From contig JBNGIO010005225.1 in the NCBI GenBank assembly GCA_049999805.1, positions 1-64,000 of the forward strand: a stretch of 64,000 nucleotides of DNA, written 5' to 3'. Below are positions 1 through 10,104 of this stretch, piece after piece (the first letter of the stretch is position 1; the number at the start of each line of letters is the position of its first letter). The DNA comes from Folioceros fuciformis. Lineage: Eukaryota > Anthocerotophyta > Anthocerotopsida > Anthocerotales. The notes under the pieces were generated by a model. That model was not told the origin of the DNA and did no database searches. It saw only the letters and a list, made by a program, of their open reading frames with translations. The translations under genes were made by a program, and so were the position numbers.

Positions 1-442
1 TGGAGGGCCCCATGCCGTTTGTTGGCAGGCAGGCCCACTCTGATGATTTTGAATTCTTCCGTTGTGGCGCCTTCCTTCATCCGAAAGGCAGGAGCCCCAC
101 TCCTGCGCGTTGGGCTTTTCCTTTCCTACACCCAGCTGAATCACCAGCCACCGGCAGAGCACGTGGTTGCATGGCTCGCTTGTGCTCTGCTATGTAGGTC
201 TTGGCCGTGCTGCCAAGCTCCTCTGAGTGCTCGCTCCGGCGGAGTCTTCGCGTCCTCGGTGCCGGGGATAGTGCGGCAGCGGGGGTACCGCATTTCGCGC
301 ATTCCACCGTTTCTGCCGCTGCTTTGAGATGTTCTTGTGTGGCTTGCAGGTTTCTTCTTTCAGATCTTGCTCCTCGGCGACATCCGATGAAGAGCAGTTC
401 CTAATGCTGGATTCTCCGCATTGTGCTCTGCGTGCTTTGCAG
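1..442. other. Unassigned left edge, possible 5' exons of the kinesin gene
   Basis: No confident gene is visible here. A plus-strand frame that matches the phase of the downstream kinesin exons is open from about 329 to the gap, preceded by AG dinucleotides after pyrimidine-rich stretches, so one 5' kinesin exon may end in the gap. I could not align this part to kinesin N-termini, and it could equally be promoter or 5' UTR. Confidence 0.3.
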
Positions 443-542
443 NNNNNNNNNNNNNNNNNNNNNNNNNNNNNNNNNNNNNNNNNNNNNNNNNNNNNNNNNN
501 NNNNNNNNNNNNNNNNNNNNNNNNNNNNNNNNNNNNNNNNNN
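443..542. other. Assembly gap (100 N)
   Basis: A run of exactly 100 N, the usual placeholder for a gap of unknown length. It interrupts the 5' part of the kinesin gene, so the first exon or exons cannot be reconstructed. Confidence 0.99.
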
Positions 543-3500
543 ACTTTGGAGCCAGGTTGACAGCAGACTTGACTGCTGCGGCTCGGAATCGGCAAGCTTT
601 CGCGGCAGTGAACGCAGCCCGTGAGTCATGTCCGGTCGGGCAAGCTGCCCTGCCTCCCAGTGCTGGGGAGTGGGAGGGCATGTCAACCACCAGTGCGGAT
701 GTGCAAGCTCTGCTAGGGATGAAAATGAGTGGGAAAAACAAGTACGACTACAAGGTGCAGTCCTCAAAACTTCCACAGTGTTGTTACGGTTTCGTTGCAG
801 CGCCGGAGGATGCTGATCAGCGTCGCATTCGAATGACAGGGAAGAAGCGAGCAGATGATGGAATACATCAAGAAATTGAGGGCTTGCATTAGACATTTTC
901 AGGAGGTAGAAACTGGACATCTTCTGGAGAAGGATCAGCTCAAGCAGCAGCTTGACAATGACAAACACAACTATGATGAAATTGGTAGGGCCTCTTTTCG
1001 TCCTTTGAAAGGATAGGCTTATTCTCCGCATCTCGGCCGGATATTTGGGCTAATGTCCTGGTTTTTGTACGTTCAGTCAGTGCCTCCAGGAAAAGGCAAG
1101 CAGAACTTGAATCCAAGCTCGAGGAGTGTATTCAGAAATGTTCCGGATTAGCAGAATGTCTCGCTGAGACAGACGCCCAGAAAGAGGTGAGCGGGTCTTT
1201 TTTTGGCTCCGCTAGTGGAGCAGTTTTTGGCACCACTGTTTTGGCGTCACCCGCTGCTCCCTAATACTTCGTTTCACAGGCCCTCATGCGGGTGCGACAG
1301 AAGGATGCGGAGTCATTGCAGGCTGCAGTTAGGAAGCAATCTCATCTCACTGATGAATTGGACAAAGCACGAAAGGAACTGGCTACTGCAACCCAGCAAG
1401 TAATGCACGTCACATGTTTGCAGCTTGTCAAAGGCATCCACTCCACTGTTCTTTTCAGGTTTGGATTGTGATTTGAGTTTTGCACGCCTGTGCTGACTGC
1501 TTTCAATCCTTAAGGTGGGATCCCTACAAGACATCAACAAGAGGCTGCAGGAATACAACGCAAGTTTGCAGCAGTATAATTGCAAACTTCAAGCGGATGG
1601 TACTGTTGCAGCTGAGGCAATCGCAAGGATCCAAAAGGAAAAGGCTGTCATCATGGAAACCCTCAGTACACTCCGAGGACATTCTGCAGCGCTGCAGAGC
1701 CAACTTGACTCCACGAAGGTATGAATGTAACGAATGGTCGCACAACTTCTTGTAACAGATTCGCACAGCTATTCAACGTTTCTTAAGTGCCCTTTTTTAT
1801 GACAAATGTTCCTTTCCAGGCAACACTTCAAGAAGCACAACGGCAGAAGAAGATACTTATCGATGATGGCGACAGACTTCGTGCTGAAATACAGCGGTTA
1901 GTCGAAGAGCGAGACCAACAAATGAGTCAGAATCAAGTTTTAGCCTCAGAGAATGCGCTGTACAAGGAGTGCACCGGACGCACTGCTGCAGATTTGGATT
2001 TCATTCAGAACAAAGCGGCTGCCCTGGAGGTATCACACAACGGTCAAGTCTTTTAACTAGTTGCATCTGACGTCTACCGACATGTGTTTGTTTCTCTGTC
2101 GACGAAAACGCACCAATGTTTGAACCTTGGTTTCCAGGAAAGCTGTATGAGTCAGTCAGACCTCATCAACAACTTGAAACTGCAGCTTGATCTGGCAAAT
2201 CATCAGCTGGAGGTGCGTTTTGTTGGTTGCTGTGTCGTTGTAGTGGAATCCACGTCCCGAAGAGACTGTTCCTCACGTAGATCACTCTGCGTCACGACAG
2301 GAGTCGGAGACAAGACTGCAGACACTGAAATCAGAGACAACGCTTCAAAGGAAGAAAGCGGAAGACCTGCAGGCACGCCTTAGTGAAGCTGAGACTCGTG
2401 TCATTGAAGGAGAGCTTCTTCGGAAAAAGCTTCACAACACAATCCTTGTAATTTCTCTCAGCATGTGACCATATCTTGACACTCGCTCGTAACAAACGCC
2501 GTGATTCTCCCTTGTTCCCTCTGCATTTCAACGCCTGGCCTGTTTATTTTGTTGCAGGAACTGAAAGGCAATATAAGAGTATTCTGCAGAGTTCGGCCAC
2601 TTCTCCCAGAAGATGAAGAAACAGCAGAGGCTCCTGTTGTACAGTATCCGAATTCGGTTGACCTCCTTGGCCGTGGCATTGAGCTTCTGCAGCCGCAAGG
2701 TATGTCTTCTGCTGCCGCAATCTGGGCTAATATGTTGATTTTGATCTTTCGTGCCACGTCGTTTTGATAGCATGTTTGTGCAGGTTCAAAACATGTGTTC
2801 TCGTTCGACAAAGTGTTTGGTCCTGATGTTCAACAGCAGCACGTCTTCACTGAAATCTCTCAGCTTGTGCAAAGTGCTCTTGATGGATACAAGGTACAAC
2901 CTCTGTTTGCAGGCACATCCTTGATCGACGAACCCCTACTGGTCTCAGTAATGTTCTCAAAAGCTTCGCTCGTTTGCAGGTTTGCATTTTTGCATATGGA
3001 CAAACAGGATCTGGGAAAACACACACTATGATGGGAAGTCCCAACCATCCAGACGATAAGGGTGTGATACCCAGAGCTTTAGAGCAGGTGTTCCAGTCAA
3101 GTCAGACACTCGAGACTCGGGGGTGGAATTTCAAAATGCAGGTCAGCTTTCCCTCATGCTAGACAGCAAGATTTTGATCTAAAACGGTGGTCACACGTGA
3201 CTGTCTCCTGACTGTGATGTGAACGCCTACTATTTCGATAGGCCTCAATGTTGGAGATCTACAATGAAACAATTCGAGACCTCCTTGTGAGTCCACGGAA
3301 TGCTGAGACTCGAAGCGACAATGGATCTAAGCAGCAGTATATTGTGAAGCATGATCAAAACGGCAATACAATCGTATCTGACCTGACAGTGGTTGAGGTT
3401 GTTAGTTGGAGGGAAGTCTCGTCTTTGCTCAGTCGTGCCTCCCTAAGCAGGTCAGTGTCTGATACTCACCGAGGTGGTGAAACGTTCGCTACACACTGCT

Positions 3501-4261
3501 CACCTCAGGTCATCTTATCTGTGTGGTTTCTCTGAACCAGGACTGTTGGTAAGACCGCGATGAACGAGCAGTCCTCGCGAAGTCACTGTGTTTTCACCAT
3601 GAGGATATCAGGACACAACGAGGTGTGCTCTGCTTCCTTATTTCATTTCCTTACCGGTTGGATCGCCGTTACAAGTAGCAATTGCTGAAGATTCTCCCTC
3701 CGTATGCAGAGCACTGAGCAGCAAGTTCAAGGTGTTTTGAATATGATTGATCTAGCGGGTAGCGAGCGCCTTTCCAGGAGTGGGGCAATAGGCGATCGGC
3801 TGAAGGAAACACAGGTTTGTTCATTCCGTATTCAATCATGTGTGCGGCTTTTGCAGCATTGAGTCAGCAGTTTCGTGTATTAATAGTCTCTGGTTTTCAG
3901 GCAATAAATAAGAGCTTGTCCAGCCTAGGTGATGTGATCATGGCTATAGCCAACAAGGAACAGCATATTCCCTACCGCAATTCGAAGCTGACTTATCTCC
4001 TCCAGGTATGGCAGTTGCAGGCGTTCAGTCGCTTTTTGTCACTTACGGGTTGTCAGCAGCTCCTGCCTAACCCGTTGATGCTGACTGCAGCCTTGCCTTG
4101 GAGGGGACTCAAAGACGCTCATGTTTGTCAACATATCCCCTGACTCCAAGTCTCTGAATGAATCTCTGTGCTCGTTGCGCTTTGCTGCTAAGGTGAACAC
4201 CTGTGAAATAGGTGTCCCACGGCGGCAAACCCTCTCCCATACATTCACTTCTCCTGCTTGA
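543..4261 (+). CDS. C-terminal-motor kinesin-14 (ATK1/ATK5 type), 5' end incomplete
   Basis: Minus-end-directed kinesin of the plant ATK subgroup, which organises spindle and cortical microtubules. Exons read as ?-754, 840-984, 1077-1186, 1280-1399, 1515-1718, 1820-2029, 2138-2212, 2301-2447, 2558-2699, 2784-2893, 2980-3141, 3242-3450, 3541-3622, 3710-3814, 3901-4005 and 4091-4261; all junctions are GT-AG and phases agree. A basic N-terminal segment (NRQAFAAVN) leads into [10 protein letters not shown], then a long coiled coil, then the neck and motor start [20 protein letters not shown]. The motor has the P-loop GQTGSGKT (exon 2980-3141), NEQSSRSH (switch I), DLAGSE (switch II) and the end PRRQT typical of ATK proteins. 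The motor is C-terminal, the mark of kinesin-14. The first exon is uncertain because of the gap at 443-542. Family assignment is secure; the exact orthologue is not. Confidence 0.93.
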
Positions 4262-4947
4262 GTGTCCCTGCTTGACGCTATGCTGTTTACTCTTAGCTGG
4301 CATGGTGTGTGAGATGGGTTTCCGATGTCTCCCCGCATATTCCGGTCTCCTTCCTCCTTGAGCTGCTATTTCACAAGTTTCTGCAGATTCAATAGCACGC
4401 CGTTTGCCTTTCTTGAAGGGTCGTCATCAACTCGTCAACAATGTGCCCTGCATTCAACGCTACTCGAGTTGCAATGGTACTGACTGTAGAATGGCATGGT
4501 ACATATTTATGTGTCGCAATTGAGAACCGTTCAATTGCCATCCGTCTGTACCGGCAATCTGGCTGTAAAACTAATTCTTCAGCGTCAGAGTAAGAGCACG
4601 CTAGCCAAGTTCAGGCCTCGCGGAGGAGCATCATCTTGATGAACTTGTGCTGATTCCTCTGTGTTAGCATTTCCCCACCCATGTATAGTAAAGATTTTTA
4701 CGATATATATCCAACAAAGGTCTCAACTCGAAGTGGTGAGGTGTAAAATCTGATGCACCGTCTCATTGATTCGTCACCATCTTTCAGCTGGGGGCCTGTC
4801 GACGCAAAGATGAAATAATTGACAAAAGAGTGTTATGGTCCTCAGCAATCCGAAGAGTACATATCCTCCCGAAGGAAGTATTTGAAAAAAGCTACTGCCT
4901 AACAATAAAATGAACTTCATCAAAGGGGTGAAGGGCACAGGCAGAGC
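4262..4947. other. Convergent intergenic region (kinesin / FDC1 3' ends)
   Basis: No coding frame of note. It lies between the 3' ends of the plus-strand kinesin gene and the minus-strand ferredoxin gene, so it should hold both 3' UTRs. An AATAAA lies near 4903-4908 on the plus strand. Nothing else was seen. Confidence 0.5.
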
Positions 4948-5427
4948 CTAGTCTCCAGAGGTGACGAGCTGCAGGGAGAGTAGCTCGTCTTCTGGAATAG
5001 TGCGAATTGTGCAGTCAGAGCGGGGATAGGCAACACACATTAGTGTATACCCTTGATCAACGACGTCGTCGCTGAGCATCCCCTCCGACTGATCTACTTT
5101 TCCCTGCTCCAGTTTGGCGGGGCAGGTCATGCACACTCCTAGCCGACAATCATATGGCAAATCCAAACCCGCGTCCAACGCCTTGGACAAAATGCTCTCG
5201 TCCTCATCCACCTCCAACACATGCTTTTTGCCGCCATGTAGTACCTCCACGGTGTGCGCTCTGCATTGCAGTCGCCGCCTGCTTGGGCTGCTTCCTCCAC
5301 GCCACCCGCTCCGTGAGAGGATAACCCGACCTGTGCTTCCTACTCTGGAGGAGGTAACCTGAACGCACTCCCGCGCCAGACCACCGCTAGCGCAGGCACA
5401 GAGGGAGGACGAAAGCAAGGCCGCCAT
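4948..5427 (-). CDS. FDC1: Plastid 2Fe-2S ferredoxin FdC1 type
   Basis: Single-exon gene for a 159-residue plant-type [2Fe-2S] ferredoxin with a C-terminal extension, predicted to carry electrons in the chloroplast stroma. The first ~57 residues are Ser/Arg/Ala-rich with few acidic residues, as in a plastid transit peptide. The domain follows with cluster ligands Cys94, Cys99, Cys102 (CRLGVCMTC) and Cys131 (TLMCVAYP). The stretches ILSKALDAGLDLPYDC, GMLSDDVV and ELLSLQL match remembered Arabidopsis FdC1 (At4g14890) nearly residue for residue, which separates it from photosynthetic ferredoxins and from FdC2. The ATG at 5427 is preferred over an in-frame GTG two codons upstream. The Arabidopsis gene is, from memory, also intronless. 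Confidence 0.93.
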   Translation of the reverse strand: MAALLSSSLCACASGGLARECVQVTSSRVGSTGRVILSRSGWRGGSSPSRRRLQCRAHTVEVLHGGKKHVLEVDEDESILSKALDAGLDLPYDCRLGVCMTCPAKLEQGKVDQSEGMLSDDVVDQGYTLMCVAYPRSDCTIRTIPEDELLSLQLVTSGD

Positions 5428-5776
5428 GCTCACTTTCTATCGGTGACCCCTCGTAGCTTCACATCACAGGGAAGCCGCTCGTCATGTTCCTACAATGGCG
5501 GCGAACACTACTGCGCCCGCGTCCTGGGCTTACTGGTCCGTGGATAATGTTAAAAGAATTTGCGGTCCTAAATGCATTTTTTGTCTTTACTCAGATAAAA
5601 GCATAAGACTGGAGTGAAGATCGCTGGCTGGTTGCTTGCGTAACCCAAAGTGGATATCCAGCCCACGCACGGACTCCGCCTACGGCTACGTCTACAAGAC
5701 AGAATTACAGTACAAGGTGCGTCTGACGTCCAACAAAGAGAGTGGACAGGCGAGGGGTTTCCAGGACCTGGCAACA
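5428..5776. other. FDC1 upstream region / ALA2 downstream region
   Basis: About 350 bases between the FDC1 start and the ALA2 stop, both on the minus strand. It should contain the FDC1 promoter and 5' UTR and the ALA2 3' UTR. No gene or clear motif was found. Confidence 0.5.
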
Positions 5777-8700
5777 TCACTTGTTCTTGTTCTGTGAGTA
5801 GGATAAGGGCCGCGGGCTTGGAGGCAGGTAATCGAAGTATTCAATAGGTGGAGCACCTCCTGTTCCCCATTTCAATCTGGAAGATGAGTTACAACACAGG
5901 AGAGGTTCATAGACAGACCCTGAATCATACGCTGACTCCTCATCAGCACATATTCTGGTCAGAGTAATCGTGTAATCCTTGTCCATCATTCTCCCAGCTG
6001 TCTGCACACCAGATGCTCCTGAGTGGAGTGGCCGTGACCGTTCCAGCTGCTGCAGTACGTTGATTGCACTAGGTCGATAGACAAAACGCCCATACTTGAG
6101 GGCAAGCACTGGTCCCATTCCTACCACTAGTATCAGCAGCAGAGACAACCAGTATGTGGGCTGCGCACATAACCGGAACATTATAGTGTACATCCCACCT
6201 TGCCTGAACATGCTGACCACAAAGTTGATGAAGTAAAATGCTGCAAGGTTGCCCCAAATTGCAACGTGCTGATAGATGGTGAAAGAGTTTGTTTCCAAAG
6301 TAACAAGAAACGTCTCCAACCAAATGCAACCAGAAAGCGCAACCATGGACAGCTCCTCTGTGTCACACTTGCTGTGCGCGTAGACATGGATAGTCACTAC
6401 AAAGACTACCCCTGCGTGGAAAACTGCTCGTGCGAACCACCCTGCGAACGTACTCGGATTCATCATCCTCCCTGCTTGACAGATAAACAGAATTTGTGGA
6501 TGCTGAAGAACAGTCTTCTCGCTTATGTCTTTATCCAAAGTTGCCATCATAACTGGTACGCTTGTGTATACCACGTTGTAGGCCATTAGACTAAAAGAAT
6601 TGAAAAGACTTGTTCCCGCTATTCCTGAGAGGAAAGAGAAATATATCTGGATGAAACAGATGAGCAAAGACTTATATATAGAATACTGCGCAAGAAATGA
6701 GGTCCGAATGTATGAGTATCGCCCATGCACCAATATGAGTCGCTTCAAAAATCTAAATTTCCCAATGCTGAAGTCTGCAGCCCTTGCTGCTTGCAGGCCT
6801 TCCTGTCCACTAATTCCCACTCCAACATGGGCCTCCTGTATCATTTTAACATCATTACCACCATCACCAATGGCCAGTGTTCGATAATCACAGCTCTTCA
6901 CCATTTCCACAAGCTGCGCCTTTTGAGAAGGGGTCACTCGACAGCATATGGCTGTCTTGGCAAGCATCGTTAACTCAACAAAAGAATCATAGCGGTGCTG
7001 CAGCGCCAGTTCAAGAGCCAAACCATCTATGACAAATGCTCCATCTTTGTGCTCAATTGAAGCAATGCGCAACGTGCGTAGCACCCTCTCCAGACTGACA
7101 GACACCTCATTCGGGGTCTTTCCTTCGATGTGCAAGACGTGACCATGTGGTTCAGGCAGCACCAAGTTGCAAGCCAACGCAATTTGAACTGCCGTACTAT
7201 GCTTATCCCCGGTCAACATCCAGAAGATAATCCCAGCCTTCCTCAGAGTCTCTATAGTCTCTGGGACACCTTCCTGCAGCTTATCCTCAATGCCTGTTAC
7301 ACCAAGGAGCTCCACATTTCTCTCTAACCGCTGGCAGATCTCAGCAACTTTCCAGTCCCTCTCTATCATAGAGCTGCTTGCTGCCCGAAAATCAGATGAC
7401 CATCCCTGATACTCCTCTTCGCTTAAGTCACGATACGCAAGGCACAGGGTTCTCAAACCCGTTCTTGCGTAATTTTCACAAGCCTCCGCTACCGGTCTGA
7501 CTAGCTGATCACTCCGAGCAAGAGGCAACACTGTCTCATCAGCACCTTTGGTTAACAACATCAGCTTCATTGTCACAGCATCACGGATTATCACGGACAT
7601 TCTTTTCCTGTCTGATGTAAACTCCAGAACATCCAGCAGCTCGTACTTCTGCACTGTTCCTAGGAAATTAACTTCAATAGTCGAACCAACTACGTACGTC
7701 AAAACCATGCCAAGCTGGTAAGCTGCATTAACTAAAGCTTCCTCATCCTGAGACTGGGCTTTGTAGGACACAATCCCCTCCACACTTTTGCTGGGGACCA
7801 CGGTGTTACACATAGTCATGACCATCAAGAACTTAACAACATCTGGATCCTTAAGCCCAACAGCTCTGGTCAGCGAGGAATCTGTAAGCGCATCACCAGA
7901 TAGACCACCGTAAGATGTGCCTTTGATGCAACAACTCTTGAACAGCATGATGTTTTCAGTCAGCGTGCCAGTCTTATCTGTAAGGATAAATTCCACTTGA
8001 CCTAGATCTTCACTGATACCAGTGTTGGCAACAGCCGCGGGTGTATCAGTCCTTTCGTCATACATGTGCAGGTCCCAGTCAATGAACTTGGCATACAAAC
8101 CTTTTGCTAAATCCAGAGAGACCTTGATAGAGATTGGGATCATAATGGAAGAAAGCAGCTCAAATCGGAGCGGAATCACCAGAAACTCAAACCACGGAGT
8201 ATGCTTCGGGTACCTGAGAAACCACATTTTCTTAGACTCCCAAGCCCTCCAGATGTTCCCAGCTACCCCGAGAATGAGCACAACTACCAGTTGAAAAGCA
8301 AAAATTGCGGCGGTAAGTTTGTCAATCATGCTGTCTACTGCAGTCAACTTTGGCTCTGGAAGGCCCTTACTCATACCAACTTTCGTCTCATTCCCTGTGT
8401 ACACGGCAACACCACAAGCCCATTCTGTATTCCGCAAGGTGCATGACTGCAACAAAATGTTATTTGCTGTAAGTGGACAAAAATCATTGTCCACGAATGG
8501 AGGAAATAGCCTCAAATTACCATCGAATCTTCTCAAATCTGCATCTGGGCCGGGACACTGTATCAAACCTTTCACTTTGTGCAAAAGGTCGCTGGTGAGA
8601 CCTGTGCAAGGGAGAGGCACAGACCTAGTTTTGAGATCGGCCTCTCCATCTATAGCAGCAGTTTCCACAAAACAGACACCATTAGGCTCCGATGTGCCCA

Positions 8701-9163
8701 AGAGCACCATATCACAGGGAACTTCGTCGTTTTGACAGATCCACACGAGATCCCCCACATGAATGTCCTGAGACCGAATCTGGGTTTTCAGACCATTTTG
8801 CACAACCCATATCCTCCTTTCATTCGCCACCTTGTCCTGCGTGTATCGATAGTAATCATCCCAAGCCTCCTTAAACGCAGAGACTGCGAAAATAATAATG
8901 AGCGGTCCCCATGTGCTCACCGGGCTCACTGGCGTGATGAGGGGCCATAGCTGCAAACAGGCAATGAGCAGGAAATACTGGTTCATAAACCGACTGAATT
9001 GCTCCCAGAGATTCTTGGGAATAAAATTCAACAAATTGTACTTGGTGTTGGAGATTTTATTGTCACTGTATACATCCACCGTGGGGCCACTGTCGTTCAC
9101 ATAGATGAGTCTATGAGAGGGCCCGAGGAAGCGCTCCATAGGTGGAATCCTCCGCTTGGCCAT
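5777..9163 (-). CDS. ALA2: Phospholipid-transporting P4-ATPase (ALA2-type flippase), single exon
   Basis: 1128-residue aminophospholipid flippase that moves lipids to the cytosolic leaflet of endomembranes using ATP, normally with an ALIS/CDC50 beta subunit. Visible motifs: N-terminal membrane pair around residues 60-95, actuator motif DGEADLKTR (172-180), P4-specific PISIKV in TM4 (343-348), phosphorylation site DKTGTLT (Asp396), nucleotide-binding KGADE (539-543), TGDK (651-654) and the hinge GDGGNDVK (766-773), followed by the C-terminal helices. ISEDLGQVEFILTDKTGTLT, KGLYAKFIDWD and FTSDRKRMSV are characteristic of ALA2 rather than the ALA3-12 group. The whole protein is read from one uninterrupted frame, whereas angiosperm ALA2 is remembered as intron-rich, so this may be an old retrocopy or a case of intron loss. 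No frameshifts or stops are present, so it looks functional. Confidence 0.95.
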   Translation of the reverse strand: MAKRRIPPMERFLGPSHRLIYVNDSGPTVDVYSDNKISNTKYNLLNFIPKNLWEQFSRFMNQYFLLIACLQLWPLITPVSPVSTWGPLIIIFAVSAFKEAWDDYYRYTQDKVANERRIWVVQNGLKTQIRSQDIHVGDLVWICQNDEVPCDMVLLGTSEPNGVCFVETAAIDGEADLKTRSVPLPCTGLTSDLLHKVKGLIQCPGPDADLRRFDGNLRLFPPFVDNDFCPLTANNILLQSCTLRNTEWACGVAVYTGNETKVGMSKGLPEPKLTAVDSMIDKLTAAIFAFQLVVVLILGVAGNIWRAWESKKMWFLRYPKHTPWFEFLVIPLRFELLSSIMIPISIKVSLDLAKGLYAKFIDWDLHMYDERTDTPAAVANTGISEDLGQVEFILTDKTGTLTENIMLFKSCCIKGTSYGGLSGDALTDSSLTRAVGLKDPDVVKFLMVMTMCNTVVPSKSVEGIVSYKAQSQDEEALVNAAYQLGMVLTYVVGSTIEVNFLGTVQKYELLDVLEFTSDRKRMSVIIRDAVTMKLMLLTKGADETVLPLARSDQLVRPVAEACENYARTGLRTLCLAYRDLSEEEYQGWSSDFRAASSSMIERDWKVAEICQRLERNVELLGVTGIEDKLQEGVPETIETLRKAGIIFWMLTGDKHSTAVQIALACNLVLPEPHGHVLHIEGKTPNEVSVSLERVLRTLRIASIEHKDGAFVIDGLALELALQHRYDSFVELTMLAKTAICCRVTPSQKAQLVEMVKSCDYRTLAIGDGGNDVKMIQEAHVGVGISGQEGLQAARAADFSIGKFRFLKRLILVHGRYSYIRTSFLAQYSIYKSLLICFIQIYFSFLSGIAGTSLFNSFSLMAYNVVYTSVPVMMATLDKDISEKTVLQHPQILFICQAGRMMNPSTFAGWFARAVFHAGVVFVVTIHVYAHSKCDTEELSMVALSGCIWLETFLVTLETNSFTIYQHVAIWGNLAAFYFINFVVSMFRQGGMYTIMFRLCAQPTYWLSLLLILVVGMGPVLALKYGRFVYRPSAINVLQQLERSRPLHSGASGVQTAGRMMDKDYTITLTRICADEESAYDSGSVYEPLLCCNSSSRLKWGTGGAPPIEYFDYLPPSPRPLSYSQNKNK

Positions 9164-10076
9164 AGCGAGTCACAAACCTAATCTCCTGACCCCCATCAGT
9201 CAAGGCACTCCCATCTCGAAACGGCCGTGCTACACCCCGCCTGACAGCAATTCCCCCGGAAGATCAGCTCGGGACCGAGGCCTAAATTGCTCAAAGTAAC
9301 GATTACCCAACATCGAACAAACATTCCCAGGAATCCGTGCGCTCCCCGTTTCCGGCAGCTCCGAGTATCCCATGCTTCCCTCGCAGAAGCAAATATACAA
9401 CCTGCACAGCAAGTACACAAGACCGCTCCTCCGCCACCCAGGCCTCAGGCTTACCAATTCCTTGCTTTCAACCCCGAATGCATTCAGCGAGCACCTGGCC
9501 GTGCTTAGGACTCACGTCTCGGCAGAGAGAGCACCGACACAGCTCGCGATGAGCTTCCACGAGACCAATCCTCAACTTCTGCGGTGCAAAGGCCGAGACG
9601 GCACCAATGCAGCGTGCCAGAGGAAGGCGAAGCCTGACCATCACTCAACGCGAATTGACGAGTCAGGCAAAGCCAAGCAGCAGTCCAAGCAGCTGCGACG
9701 CCCAGCCGCAGGTCTATACAAGGCTGTCACCAGCAGAGGCGAGAAAGGCCACGATGGGGCAATTACAGGCCGGCCGCACCGCCCCAGCACCAATTTTCTA
9801 GGAGCACATTCGCAGCACATGCAAGATACTGAGGAGCTTCTTCACGTGTTCAAAACTCAACGCCTCGTCTGGTTGGACTAGTAACACTTAATATTTCCTT
9901 TTCCTGAGGTTACTAAGTCGAACGAGAATACACAATGTCTACAATCCACCCCGACTGTGTTATTCCCAACATTAGAGTGTGGATAAATATAGGAGTGTGG
10001 ATAACCATATAGCGCACTTATAAAATACAGATATGTCATGCTAGCTTTCACACAAAGTTTTGTGCGGCAATATATG
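9164..10076. other. Upstream region of the ALA2-type gene
   Basis: No recognisable gene. A plus-strand open frame at 9372-9881 has no familiar motif and lies where the ALA2 promoter and 5' UTR are expected. Confidence 0.4.
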
Positions 10077-10104
10077 GTCCAAAAGTTGGTCCAAACTTTT
10101 GGAC
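10077..10104. repeat. Short perfect inverted repeat
   Basis: Ten-base arms GTCCAAAAGT (10077-10086) and ACTTTTGGAC (10095-10104) flank an 8-base loop. It sits in a sequence with a TGTTGGGAATAACA-like stretch on the minus strand (near 9957-9972), reminiscent of LTR ends, so it may belong to an old element. Function unknown. Confidence 0.6.

Noticed and set aside
4948-5433. FDC1 start two codons upstream (GTG at 5433)
   Set aside because: Nuclear plant genes start at ATG; the ATG at 5427 gives the normal length.
9372-9881. 169-codon plus-strand frame upstream of ALA2
   Set aside because: No family resemblance; lies in the promoter/leader zone of a minus-strand gene.
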